Positions 39,001 to 50,870 of a stretch of 64,000 nt of DNA are shown piece by piece. Made by a program: the position numbers and the translations under genes. Location of the stretch: positions 182,770-246,769 of the forward strand of contig WBMV01001905.1 in assembly GCA_013396655.1 (NCBI GenBank), in the 5' to 3' direction. The notes beneath the pieces are model-generated. The model did no database searches. It had not been told where the DNA came from and saw only the letters and a list, made by a program, of their open reading frames with translations. Origin of the DNA: Campylorhamphus procurvoides (Eukaryota; Chordata; Aves; Passeriformes; Dendrocolaptidae). Numbering within the stretch: position 1 is the stretch's first letter; the number at the start of each line of letters is the position of its first letter.

Positions 39001-41346
39001 CAACAGCAAGATGTACAGTAGAAATAAAGATGGTAATGTTGGTACAAAGGGATAGCTATCCCTTGCAAACTGACTGATGTAACTGTGTCAAATGAAAGCC
39101 AACTTTGTACTGATCTCCTTGTCATATGAAAGGCAATGACTCAGTGACTGTCACTTAATGTGCATCTGCTTTGAATGAACAGTAGCATTCATCCACTTCA
39201 TAATAAGAATCCTGTTGTGAATAATATAATAAGCATGTGCAAGATAAAACCCATCAGAAGTGAAGGTGTCAGTCAGAGTGATAAATATGCTGATTAGTTG
39301 ATTCCTCCCCACCTCCACCCAAAACAAGATAAAGCACATATAGAAAAATGAAAATGTTCCCACACCAGGTAATAAATTTTAAGATCACAATAGCATGCAT
39401 AAGAACAATTTCTAGCTGAAACAAAATATATCTTTCTCCTCTATTGTATCTACAATGTGGTATCAGTGTTGATTGCCTGATTTTTGGGTTGGGAAGTCAT
39501 AAGAAGTCCTGACAACTGTAAAGTGCTTGTCAAACCGTAAATGGAATGAACCTATTCATTTGCAGGGAATTACACTTAAAATATGCATTGGATTAATTTT
39601 ATTTTCCTTCAGTTGAAATCTAACTTTTTTAATGTAGTCTGTAACTAACAGTTGTGGTACTGTACTAATGTGTGCTGCATGCAAATGACCCAGAAGAAGA
39701 GGGATTATTGGACACAGTAAATTGAATAGAAGTCATGACACTATCACCCTTACTGATGCCAAATGGTGGGACTTGACTGCATGGATGGGATTCAGTTGCA
39801 TTAGCAAAGGCAGCCAATGCCATCTGAAATATCCTAACATCTAACATCCATACAGGGCTGGCAAGCAAGTCTGGCAGATCCATGCTCTCCTGAGGTTTAG
39901 CTGCTGCTCTGGAAGGGCATGTCTCTCGCATGGGGCTTGCACTGAACCAGTTAGCCCAAGCTCAGATACAGAATTTCAAATGGCAGAAGATGTCTGTATT
40001 TAGGCAGCTGATTCCATCCTTGCTGATTAAAATTGTTTCCTAACTTTAAACTATCAGAAAGCTACTACGTCCCAAGCCAAAGAAATTGTTGTAACAGCCA
40101 GTTCATTCCTCTTATCTGAGCTCTTTGCATAACACATGTAAGACATTGTGTCATTTTATGGTGGTATGACAGGACTAATGTTACTGATGCTGCTGAAGTC
40201 CTAAACTAGTTTTGCTATTTATGACCTTTCCTTGTAAAATAGCTCTCACAAGATGTACATCTCACTAAGAAAGATGATACAATGTCACCTACCCCTTACT
40301 GAGTACTATCTATAATTGACAGGCATGAATCTGTGTAACTTTACTCACGTGAATTTAATGAATACATTTTCTTCCTATTTTAACAGTTGGCAAAATACAG
40401 GTCTAAATGGTTAGGTATTACACTCCTCTGTGGTACTTTCCTTCCTCATTCCCAGTATTACATGTTGAAGTCCCCATAAAAAATCATCCATCATATTTAA
40501 GAGGAACTAGAGGACTGAATAGGAGCAAGCACATGGTTCTTCATCACTGGATGGTAGCAAGAGCCAGGTGTTTTTTCAATGGTTGACACTGTTTCTTTTG
40601 CTCCTCACAGCAATTTTGGGGGATTATACTTGTTCCTGCCCTTTGCAGAATTACCTTCAAGCACTGCTGCTTGTGTATTGTACTTTCCACCTGCTGCCCC
40701 ACTGTTTCATCAGTGAAAGCCTTAATTTGGTGTTTTAAGCATTTATATATCGCTTTACATCTTCAAAGCAGTGTACATGTGTTAATTAAATTACATGTCT
40801 AGGAGACAACAAAGTACAAGATACAAAGGCATTTTAAGCACACAGACAGACTATCAAGTTCTAGCGCAAAAGGAATAAATTAATAATGACCTTTTATAAT
40901 GACTGAACAGCATAGCTTTGTTTTTCTTGCAAACAATAAGACAAATAAAACTATTGGGAATGGTAACATAACAGCTTTGATGTCAAAAGTCTGATGGACC
41001 TTCAGACCTAGAAACCAATCTATATGCCACTGAGGGAAAGAAAAAAACCGAGAGGATAGAGGGGGAAGGAATCCTAAGATTCCAAAAGAAAATTATCTAT
41101 TACATGGCCTGGGTTCCACATGAAAGACTTCTTTATGGAAAAGAGCTATTTGCCATAGATGTCTATATTTACCCCCACATGACAATACAGATGGAAAGGG
41201 CAGTATTTTCACATATGCAGATGTCTTTCTATAGAGTTTTGGGATCACTTTTGACCAGGCAATAGCTCCACAAAGAAATTTATGAAAGATACAAACATCT
41301 CATGGCCACTTCCATGTCTGTTGTCCAAATACAAGTCCTCCTGCCT

Positions 41347-41830
41347 TCACCTAGTTGCTACCTGGACAGGGATGTATATATTATCTTCAGGCTTTTGAAC
41401 TATCCATGATTTCACACACGAAGTTCCTTTAATGTATGCAGTTCTGCTTTTGAGCAATCCCAGCAGAGCCTGGTCTTGATCACGCTGAAGAATTTTCTGC
41501 CTACGTCCTTTCCCAGCTTTACCGGGACCACTCCTTCAGGCATGGGAGATTTTAGTTCAATTTCCACCCGGTCTAAGAAAACCTGAGTCTATTTCAAAAA
41601 TTGACTAGGATGGTCAGTTCATACCATCTTTTTGGAACATAGAAGTGAAATGGCATCTCTGTCTTTTCCTGCATTGCAGTTGTAAAGGCCTGAACTACTC
41701 TTGGTCCTTCAAAGATGTGCTGTTGAACTCACAAGGAGGATAAAGATGTGCACATCCTCAATGATAGGAAGCAGCTCTGGGAGTTCAGAGCAGCTTTTTA
41801 AATGCAAGCAAGGTTTAAAACTTGGGGGAG
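41347..41830 (-). pseudogene. Unidentified frame-shifted coding-like remnant
   Basis: On the minus strand, protein-like open segments follow each other in changing frames without gaps. One runs into a stop at 41709 and contains ELLPIIEDVHIFILL. The next (44 codons, 41597-41728) contains MPFHFYVPKRWYELTILV. A third (58 codons, 41415-41588) contains VEIELKSPMPEGVVPVKLGK. A fourth (62 codons, 41350-41535) contains GTSCVKSWIVQKPEDNIYIP and ends at a stop at 41347. Residue composition is more protein-like than in random frames nearby. I do not recognise the family. It could be a processed or decayed host gene or an unrecognised transposon protein. Confidence 0.3.
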
Positions 41831-44800
41831 GCAGGGGAGTGTTTTGGGGTTTTTTTTCCTGGATGAAGCAAATATAACTGTAACAACTATCTGAGTTTTC
41901 TAGTAACTACCTCTGAGTAAGCAATCAGCATGCTGGCTTTGTTGCAACCTGTCCTTAACTGATCATTCCTCTTCACTCTTTAAGGGACCTAATGCAGGTG
42001 ATGCAAATTCTACTGGGTGGATGAATAAGTACAAGTTAGTTGAGTCAGCATTCAACATTCAGCTATTTTAATAGAAAGGCAATAGCTCCACTGGAGATTT
42101 TTTTTTACAGAATAACTACAAGTTGTATTTCTTCTTTCTGATTTGTGCAAATAGGACTTTTGGTAGCTAAGACATCTAATTTTGCTGAGGCTGACCTATA
42201 TAATTCATACATTGCCACATATGAAGATCTAAATCTAGGTCATTAAAATTTTTCCAATACACCACACTATTCACTCTATAGAGCTCCTTCATTCACATGA
42301 GAAAATTAGTTTTGACTCATGGGAAAACATTTTGTTGTTAGTCTTTTTAAATAGATTTCATTATCCTCACAAAAATGGAAAACGAGGAGCTGAAAGATTA
42401 TTTGCGGTGATGTCCATATTCATTTCAGTTTGCAAAATTAGTGTGTATCTCTATGTGTGTGTGTGCATTTATAAGTGTATGAAAGAGAGAGAAAAGGGAA
42501 GAAAAAATCCCAATCCTTCTCTTACTTGCCCCTTTTTCATTTAGAAATATTTATTAGTTGCATGAAGTCAAAAATGCATAGAGCAAAAATAAACTCTTCC
42601 AGGATACCTGTGATTTCTTAGCATCTTTTCCAGAGTTTGAGTAGGATATCTAATCTCTTTAAGATGAACTAATGGCAACTTTTCTTTTACCTTGAAAAGA
42701 ACTGGGGGCAGGAGACAAAAGGTAAATTAAAAAAAAAAAAAGGACAATGGCATAGGCTGAGCTATGTCATTCTTTCCTTGTATAAATCAATATGTGAAGT
42801 CCATTGTAGTACTCTTACAACTTTGCCTTTGAAACACAGATCAAGCTGGGTCACTGAGACAATCTTTTTGTATTAAACCTTCTTGCTTCAGTAGTCTACG
42901 GACAACTTGTGAGCCGAGTCTTCTGCTGGATAACTACAACAGCACCTGCTTTCAAATGAGGCTTGCTCATAATCAGTTCTTTGTGTCTTTCTTTTCATCT
43001 GTTTGTGTGCTAGTCTACTGCCATCAGTGACTTAACAAGCACAGAATATTTTAAAACCTTTGATCCTAAAAGCTCTTACTCGAGCAAGTTGTCCTCAGTC
43101 ACACTACAAGTCTCACTGAAGCACTGGATAAGAAAAATTAAATAGCATTTTGTCTATAAATGTCTGAAACACAAGAAAATGTAGCATACCAGAAACAGAT
43201 CTACTTTCTTTCAAGGACAACTGCATTTTGGGAAGAGAAAAAAACAGTTCAGAAACACAGAAATATAATTCATCAGCATTTCACATTCAAACACTTCATA
43301 TTCAGTTTTAGAGACAGGGGTTTAGAGGACAATCTTTTGTAGAATCCCAGAAGATATGTCTCAAACACTGATAGCCAGATGGCTGCGGAGCCAGCCAAGG
43401 ACTGTTGGTGGTAACAGACAAGGATTGATGGTAATAGCCAAGGATTGTTGGTAATAAAACAATGTGGGAAAGAACAAGATGTGCCTGGAGAAGGGGGACA
43501 TGCTGAGGTAGGGAAGCACTTTTGCACGACAAAAATCCTTGGTTTAGTTTCTGGAGATAAACACAGCACAGCACAAGCACAGGAACATTTGTGAACCTTG
43601 AGTGCTCCCCTCACCTTAAAGGTAGAACGTCACACCTTAGTATGGGAAGGGATTTATCCTATAGCAAAGAATTCTGGGACTGCCTTTAATATAAGTGGTC
43701 TGCACTTGTACCCTATATTGGGTATAATCAGGAAGGCAATGCAAGTTTCACATCTCACCTTTGATTTGCCTACAAGATACTCAAAGAACAGCTTAACACC
43801 AGTAACAATTTTCCTCTTCTTCCAGCAGTGATACTGATTGTAACACACCAGGGACTCTTTCTGCAGGTGCAACAAGCACCATACACCTTTTAGCACTTCT
43901 GCATTGCACTGATTGGCACAACTTTCATTGACAGGTGTGAAGCTTTTCGCTGTCTGTCTGTATTCATAGAAATGAAACAGGTATAGTTTCACTCAGAGAA
44001 ACAGATTTACAGCTGAGGAGAATGGCACCATGAGAGATCGTAATACCCAAATTGTTATAAAAGGTCCACTGGAAAAAAATAACGATTGCATTTATAATTT
44101 CTCACATTTTTATATTAAGTTATTTCAGTCCTTTCCATCCCCTAAAAATCTACACAATCAATACCAATAGTGTATATAAGTATCTGACTCTTGGGAATTG
44201 ATCTGTTTGTGGGTTTTGAAGATACATCGCTCAATAGCACCCTAAAATAGCCCTGTATGGATAAATCATGTCTGGACAGACATCCCTGGAATGTTACTCT
44301 CAGGGATGTTGCAGTGGCATTGATTACGCATTTTCACTTAATATCTACTGAAAGTATCTACCAAAGGGTAAGAAACAGTTCTCCCAGAGTGAATGACATA
44401 ACCTCTTGAAAACCTGGTGAAGTAAGTGTAATAAAATTAATCATAAAGATATAATTTAGAAATTAAATTGGTTTTCTGTTGACTAGTGTAGCTTACAGTG
44501 TGGGGATATTTACTTTTTAATGTATTCTACAACACTGGAATTCTCTTGAAGAAATTCAAAGTACAAATCTTTTCTAAGTTATAAAAAGCAATAGTCCAAA
44601 GGCAAGAGCTTAAAACTCTTTCTCAAAAAAAAGCCTTATCTAAGCCCTATAAAGAATATATGACCTAGGGAAAGATCCAAACTTCACTGGGTCAGAAATT
44701 GAATTATTTGGGGAATAGGTAGATGGAGTTCTGGCTCCCACTCCCAGAGATGTCTATGCCTCCAATCAAATACCTGCTTAATATAAGATGCACAAATTTA

Positions 44801-45484
44801 AATTTTTGCTATGTGAAAAACTGCTCTGACAACTGCAATAGTCAAGACCTTTTTGGAACTGTCAAATAGCAACTTGATTCATTGAGATTAAATATATAAG
44901 CACATTATAATTATGAAAGATTGAGCTGGCAGAGTCCTAAATTTCAGTGAGTGTTTAATTTTTCTGCTGGATTAAAATTTGTGACTGTTAATGTGGGAAC
45001 CACGTAAGGTTTGCAAGTTTTCTCAAGTATGTCTTAAATGAATCAGTTTCAGGCCACAATTGCTGCCAATAGGTGTGAGCTTTCATGCCATTACAAAGTA
45101 ATTAAAATTAAAATTTAAACCAACATTTCTGTTCAACAAGCAAATTATTATTTCAAGTACTAACATAATTATTTGATGCTTCACCATCTTCATGCTAAAG
45201 TACCTCAAAACCAGAAAATACAACTTCTGTTTTAAATGGGAGCTCTGTATGTGTACTTTCAGCTCCAGCTCTGCAATGGAGTTTCCAGATAAGCACGTTA
45301 CATTGGAAAACATAAGGATGTAGAAATAATCACAAAACACATAAGCCTTTTTAAAACCTCTAACAGTACCCATAGAGTCAATTCTCTTTCTAGAACTCAC
45401 ACACATCCCAAAAATTATGTCATACCCTTGATCTGAGATGTAAAAACTTATCACGAAATTGAAAGTGAATTATTTCTTGATTGA
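41831..45484. other. Mostly unique sequence, no gene seen
   Basis: A GT-rich stretch lies near 42441-42468 and a short imperfect tandem repeat at 43395-43460. The 43350-43860 part has the mixed, moderately GC texture of a decayed LTR, but no firm ends, TATA box or polyadenylation signal can be assigned. Confidence 0.4.
43395..43460. repeat. Imperfect 20-23-bp tandem repeat, three units
   Basis: Three units with the core AAGGAYTGWTGGTRRTA start at about 43395, 43418 and 43438. Such short repeats occur in LTR U3 regions, but no LTR is established here. Confidence 0.65.
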
Positions 45485-45562
45485 AGTGATGCCTAAGGTT
45501 TGGGGTGAATTTTGTGGATTTTTGGGATTTTAGAGGTATAGGTTTCTTGCTCACATATTAAG

Positions 45563-45721
45563 GGATGTTTGGAGCTGCTGAAAGGATTTTCTCAGCATTC
45601 CTGAGCTCTTTGAAGGCCACGATGTTTTTCAGGGTTTCAGATATTGGGGTGTTTAGAGTTACTAAAGGGACTTTCTCACATATTCTGGGGCTCTTTGAAG
45701 GCCATGGTGTTATTCAGAGAC
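45563..45721 (+). repeat. 84-bp tandem repeat in the LTR U3
   Basis: Two units share GGCTCTTTGAAGGCCA-like cores and a GTTTRGAG start, with an 84-base period. The second is slightly shorter or more diverged at its end. They lie about 160-320 bases upstream of the TATA box. Confidence 0.75.
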
Positions 45722-45879
45722 ACCTGCAAGATAACTTGAAGTCAAAACAATAGGAGAGCCCAGAAACCGTTGGAGGGGGTCCAGGGGGGCATGGCCCGGG
45801 ACCCTGAGGGGTGGACCACCGGGGAAATTAGAAATAGTGATTGGTTATGGATATTTCATATGTTAATTGGGTAAAAGGG

Positions 45880-45889
45880 TATAAAAAGG
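45880..45889 (+). promoter_or_regulatory. LTR TATA box
   Basis: TATAAAAAGG lies 123 bases upstream of AATAAA, as expected for the U3-R promoter of an LTR. Confidence 0.75.
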
Positions 45890-46002
45890 ATAACCCTACT
45901 GAGGGCTGGGTCTTCGTCGTCGTCCCGGTTGTGGGGACCCTCGGTGTTGATCTACGCGCGTATTGGTGGGGCCAGCGGAGACACGGAGTCTCCGATCTCC
46001 CG

Positions 46003-46008
46003 AATAAA
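46003..46008 (+). promoter_or_regulatory. LTR polyadenylation signal
   Basis: AATAAA is followed within 40 bases by a T/G-rich stretch (ATTGTCTATC and GATGTTTGTC), fitting the end of R. Confidence 0.7.
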
Positions 46009-46085
46009 GGTATTGTCTATCTTTCTCCAATTGATGTTTGTCTGAGTGCCTATTTTCCAGGATTTTAGGCATCAGAAGTGACATG

Positions 46086-47997
46086 AAAAAAGCTTAAGAC
46101 TCTAGATAAAATAGGCTACCATGCCTCTTGAAATGCCTGCCAAGGAGAGAGTAAAGGTGGCAGAGGACTTACCAGAGGTCCTTGCCAAAGGATATTCAGG
46201 AAATATCTGAAGTGGCAATAGCTGTCTGTGTTTAGGCATTCCAACTGAGCCTGCATGCCTGGCTAATGAAGAAAAAACATGCTGCTTTAAAAAATTCTAA
46301 TTGTTTCTTCTTTGTCTTTAAAAAGATGCAGCAACCCAAGTCTGAAGTAAATGAATTTGAAGTGAATTCTGTATTGCTACCAAGAACATGCATGGCTCCC
46401 ATCATAGTCTCCCTTCTCTGTGTGACTTGGTGCTGCTGCCTCTGCCTTGCTTCTCCTCCAGATGCCAGGCTGTTAATTTAGTGGCCTTGCAACACAATAG
46501 TTTTTCTTGTTCTCTCTTTCTTTTTTTATTCCCATAATTGTGCTTGTTAACTTCATGGTATAAGAATGTCAATTCTTCTAATACTTCAGGCAACAGAGTT
46601 CTCATTCACACATGTTTTTGAACAAAGATGCAGAAATCCCCTAAGAAATTAGATAGTCTTGGCAAATTATATGTATATATATATATACAGCTAGACAGCA
46701 AAGTAACTATTCTGCAGTTTCCCTCTTTTGTGTTTTATCAGCTAGCATTACAAAAATTGATGAGGTGAAGAAACAAAGCTATTGTAAAGGCAGATTAACC
46801 AGGAATACTAGTGAAAGCATTGTCTACTTAGATTCAAAGTGAAGTAAAGAAAAATGCTGTAATTACAAGTAACACAGTCCTCTGAGATTCCAGCAATGTT
46901 AAAAATCAAGTGATTGCCATTTAACTCCTTTCAATCAACTTTGATGTAATAACATAGCATAAGGGACTTAGAAAAACAGCAGTTAAGAAAAGCAGAGGAT
47001 TATGTGAATAACAACCCCCTTGTTACAAAAGTGATTTTTATGTTTAAAAGGTGATCAATTGACATCCCGAAATGAAGTCCTGTGTGTAGCAGAAGAGAAA
47101 GTTCATTGCAGCCAGCAGTGAAACAAATACTCTCCCTGCGACACTAGTGCCTTAGACTAGGTTGCAAGGTTATCTATAGGCAGGCTGGATGCACAGGTGT
47201 ACAGGAGGAAGTTCTATGGCATGTGAAGGTAGACAAGTTCCAATGAAAGAGAGAAGATGGTGGTGGTAGGCATATTAGTTTATTTGGGATTTAAATGAAA
47301 TGAGTTTAAATTTACTTCAAAATCTGATCTATTTATAGTAATATGGTCTTTATTACAATAAACATTGTCACCATTATAGTGATTATTACTCACCTTTATA
47401 ATAATATTTTTTCACCATTGATCAGCCTATACCAAATGGGATATAGAACATAAATGCTGAAAAGAGCAGAAAATCCTAGAAAATCCTGTTTGTCCCAATG
47501 CTAACAATCATCTTTATCTGCAAGCCCAGTAAAGCAATGTGTTGTTACACCAGTGCATGCTAAGGCAGCAGAAGATACTTAGTTTGGCCTGTCATAAGAC
47601 ACTTTCTTTACAGACTTAGTGAGGAAAACTGGCATGTCATAGATGAAGTTTCCCTCTTGTCCATGGGAGTTTTGTGACTCTGTAGTGTAATACCAGCCTG
47701 CATTTTGAAGCCTTTGTTGTAGGAACGTTTGGGGATTTTTTTTTTATTATTTTTTTTTTGCATCACAAGAGACTAGAGGGGCTGGATAATGCAAATACTG
47801 ATGTCCTTAATTTTATGTGGATTGATGAATTGCACAGCACAATCACTCTTTCAAATCAAGGTTAAAGACGTAGCAGCTGAAGCATAAATGTTTCACATGT
47901 AGCATTGCCTTGACACCTTGCAAACGCCAGCACACATAAGCACTGCAGAAATGGAAGGACCCCTCTACAAAATTACAGTGGGGCATTTGCTCAGTAT
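46086..47997. other. Post-LTR and unique sequence, no gene seen
   Basis: The first 150 bases could be retroviral leader but carry no recognisable gag. An AT microsatellite lies at 46667-46689. The remainder is unique AT-rich sequence. Confidence 0.45.
46667..46689. repeat. (AT)n microsatellite
   Basis: This is a short run of AT units with one G interruption. Confidence 0.85.
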
Positions 47998-48127
47998 TAA
48001 ATATGTTGATGTGGTGCTTAGGGACACGGTTTAATGGTGGACTTGACAGCGTTAGGTTTATGGTTGGACTCACTAATTTTAAGGGTCTCTTCCAACCTAA
48101 ATCCTTCTATGTTCCTATGATTCTCTA
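47998..48127 (+). mobile_element. CR1 LINE 3' tail fragment
   Basis: GATGTGGTGCTTAGGGACA, then GGTGGACTTGACAGCGTTAG, then GGGTCTCTTCCAACCTAAAT and a final TTCTATGTTCCTATGATTCT are the ordered blocks of a CR1 3' UTR. Everything upstream of the tail is missing. Confidence 0.9.
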
Positions 48128-49609
48128 TAACTAGCTATGTGCTTAACCAAACTTCACATCACTTTTTTGCAGGACACCTGGAGTTCTGGTCCCTCAGATA
48201 TATTTTCTGTAGGCTGTGGAGACTGCATATTTCACTAAATTGCCAAATAGGTGAAGACAGTCCAGAGGTTGTGTAGGGCAGTCAGCCAGTACGACTGCAG
48301 GTGTGTCCTATATGCAACTTGATCTATATGCGTGTAGTTAGCAAATAGAAAGAAAGATTTGATCATCACAGCACTGAGAAAAAACAGAATGTGATATTAT
48401 TATTTTCCTGCTATTATTTATTATTAATGACTTGATTCCTCTGAGAGTGGTCGACATCAATGTCACTTGCTAGTTCTCAACACTTCTAAGGAAGAGGCCC
48501 ATTATTAATTAATTATTATTATCATTGAATTACTGCACCAGCTGTATGATAGGTGATTTGCAGACATATTCAGGCAGATTCCGTACATGAAATGCTTAAA
48601 ATCTAAACTGTGAAAATTACAAACAGCATTGCAGACAAACCAGGCTGGGATAGAAAGAAAATGACAGAAGGGATTATGTTTGTTGCAGGGTCACTGAACA
48701 AAACCCTGGGTTCAAAGGAGTCCATGGGAACTTTGCTCTTGAGCCCATAGGCACAGGAGTTTGCTGCTTAGTTCTGCTTCTCTTGTTGCTGATTCAGGGG
48801 GAGAGTTGGGGCTTTCAAGTCTATCTTCAGATGCCACTGCAGCATCAGTTCAGTTATAGGTCAGAGAAATGAGACAAAATGTATCAAGGCATCTGAGTCC
48901 TAAGCATAAAATGCTGAAGAAATAAACTACTGGAAGGATGAGAAGATAAGCATGAAGAAGTAGTTGGCAGTTATTTAGTGGAAAGCACAAATTATTATGT
49001 CTGGTAAATGTGCCATTTTGCCTCTCTGTCCACCCCCCAGTACCTAAAAGAAACAACTTATTCATGGTTATGTCCACTTTCTAAAACACACAAAGATTTT
49101 TCTCTCACTTACATGTACTTGAACTCAGTGTAAACTTAATGACTTCAAAGAACTTACTTATTTCACTACATGAGAATATGCTGTCTCTGGTTTAATCCAA
49201 CCTAACTGAACACCTTTGCCCAAAGCTCTTTCTGCAGTAAATATAGAGAGACAATGACCTCCAGAGGACAATTCTTCCCACTTAAGAGCTCTGTAAGTTT
49301 CTGTCTTTACCAACTATGGAGTTTAGGGTGACCAGATTACTAACTCAGTGAGATGCCAAAATAGAGTAGAATGAATCCACGTCTCTATGCCTATGCATAA
49401 TTTAAATCTACACTCCTTGTAGCTCTGCTGCAGACCAAGTAATTGCTGGGATATTAGTGACAGCGGAAGATAGTCTATAGATAGGAAGACCATTAAGGGT
49501 TGTTTGGATTGCTTGCAATTTGCAGGGTTCTTCAAGAGTCCTTTGTGTCTGTTAACATTTCATTTATACTGTTCTTAAATGTCAGAACCTGACTGAACTT
49601 CCCTCTTCA
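48128..49609. other. Unique AT-rich sequence, no gene seen
   Basis: TTA-rich simple stretches lie near 48398-48428 and 48502-48525. No other feature is recognised. Confidence 0.5.
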
Positions 49610-50081
49610 TGAGAGGCATGTAGCCAAGGTTTGTATCCTGCACCATACTTATTATTTACAGCCTATTTTGTAAAAAGATTAGTTCAGTCAATCAAGGATT
49701 TTAATACATTTATATGGCACAATGGTGTATAAGTTTATTGACTGTGATTTCATGATGTGGCATAGGGAGAAAGCTATCTTGGAAAAATGTATTGTTATTT
49801 TATATGAAATTCATGATGCTATTAAGTTTTTGGTCTCGTATACTGTAGAGTGTAGAATTTCAGAGATAAACTATCTTGATGTTTTCATTTCAAAGACAGG
49901 TAATAAGTGGAATACAACAATTTCCTGGAAACCCCAGACAGGAATAATCTGCTTTATGCAACCAGTCACCATCCTGAGGCTCTTAAAAAAGTTTTACTTT
50001 ATAGCCATTTTGAGAACTTGTAGGATTTGCAGTCATGGCACTGGCTGTATAGTAAAGATAGACTATCTGGTTAATAAATAG
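49610..50081 (+). mobile_element. Penelope-like element reverse-transcriptase remnant
   Basis: A 119-codon open frame at 49722-50081 reads like the palm domain of a Penelope-like reverse transcriptase. VYKFIDCDFMMW aligns with the family's catalytic Y-R-Y/F-I-D-D-V-F-x-x-W block, with the second catalytic Asp replaced by Cys. Then comes IHDAIKF (family FHPTIKF), then SEINYLDVFISKTGNKW (family INFLDVxI-K, a hallmark of this class), then LRTCRICS (family LRxRRICS). Just upstream, in another frame, PAPYLLFTAYFVKR (about 49635-49680) resembles the family's APxYANLFM-YFE block. The frameshift, the lost Asp and a missing endonuclease show a dead copy. The ATG at 49722 is not a real start. Confidence 0.6.
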
Positions 50082-50369
50082 AGAGAGTGGGACTAAAAAG
50101 AGGAATATATCATGAAAGCAAATGACACTTGCATTAAGGGGAAACAGTAGAAAATTGTTGTAGATGGAAGTAGATAAAAATAAGAAATTTTGCTTTCTGA
50201 TGATATTTTATGGATCATTCATAATGACACCACTCAGTCTTCCTTCTCAGCCAGCATGATTCTTTTCTCCCATGGTCTTGCAGAAGTTGAGAGCTTCTGC
50301 TGGCTTCCACACTGTGAGACACTGGATTCGAATCTCACTGGATTTTGTTATTTGGTCAGAACCAACTTG

Positions 50370-50870
50370 TGTGTGTGTGTTGGGGCAGGGGCGAGGTCGG
50401 AGTCCACATGGTCAGGCCTGCAGCCTCATGGAAGCCACGGAAACCACATGGTAGAGCACATGGAGCCCGCATAGGACAGCTGTCAATCAAAAAGCCCACC
50501 TGGTAGCCCACCCACACCATGATCCCTGGAACCCCTGACCCAAATCCTGACTGGCTGACTCTGGCTAGGAGGGCACTGAGTGGTCAGTAAAGCAGATATC
50601 CCACCTGGGAGATGCAGCCACAGTAGCCAAACCACATAAGTATAGGATCACAGGGGCTCCATCCTGCCTTTTCTCTCAGGACCTGCCATCATCATGTGGA
50701 ACCAGACTTCCATAGCATTCTTCAGTGGTAACTATTTTTCTCTTAATATCTTTCCTTAACTCCTGTTCTCTCTTTCTTTACTCCTTTTTCTTCTCTTAAT
50801 CTCTTTCTTTACTCTTTTTATCTCTATTTCCTTCTTTATTTTTTCCTTAATCTCTTTTGGGTAACTTAAA
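50370..50870 (+). mobile_element. LTR-like sequence, boundaries uncertain
   Basis: A sudden GC-richer block (50370-50640) is followed by a TATA-like CATAAGTATAGG at 50635, a GC-rich start-site-like region with CAGGGGCTCCATCCTGCC, then a long pyrimidine tract (50735-50860). This order resembles U3, R and U5 of avian LTRs. I cannot place exact TG/CA ends, a duplicated target site or an AATAAA. Confidence 0.4.

Larger units (their letters stand above)
30263..41346. other. Long unique stretch, no gene seen
   Basis: A T-run and an A-run lie at 31008-31110, and two short tandem duplications at 33002-33051 and 33263-33308. The 35440-36060 part is less AT-rich, non-repetitive and contains a small CpG-bearing patch (35669-35720). 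I see no exon or transposon. The 133-codon minus frame at 30609-31010 has no recognised features. Confidence 0.5.
45485..46045 (+). mobile_element. Endogenous retrovirus LTR (probably solo or with a short leader)
   Basis: This has LTR anatomy on the plus strand. The U3 carries two 84-base direct repeats (45563-45646 and 45647-45721), a common enhancer arrangement. A TATA box, TATAAAAAGG, lies at 45880, and a polyadenylation signal, AATAAA, at 46003, giving a short R region. The U5 ends near TTTTCCAGG at about 46055. Just after it, GGCATCAGAAGTGACATG (46068-46085) looks like a primer-binding-site region. The R/U5 part keeps many CpGs (for example CTTCGTCGTCGTCCCGG), suggesting a fairly recent insertion. 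No gag or pol is recognised downstream. The 5' boundary is uncertain. Confidence 0.75.

Noticed and set aside
43350..43860. A defined LTR
   Set aside because: The texture is suggestive, but no TATA box, AATAAA, terminal TG/CA pair or target-site duplication can be placed.
49722..50081. Active or domesticated reverse-transcriptase gene
   Set aside because: The catalytic YIDD-type motif is degraded to FIDC, upstream sequence is in another frame, and no complete element surrounds it.
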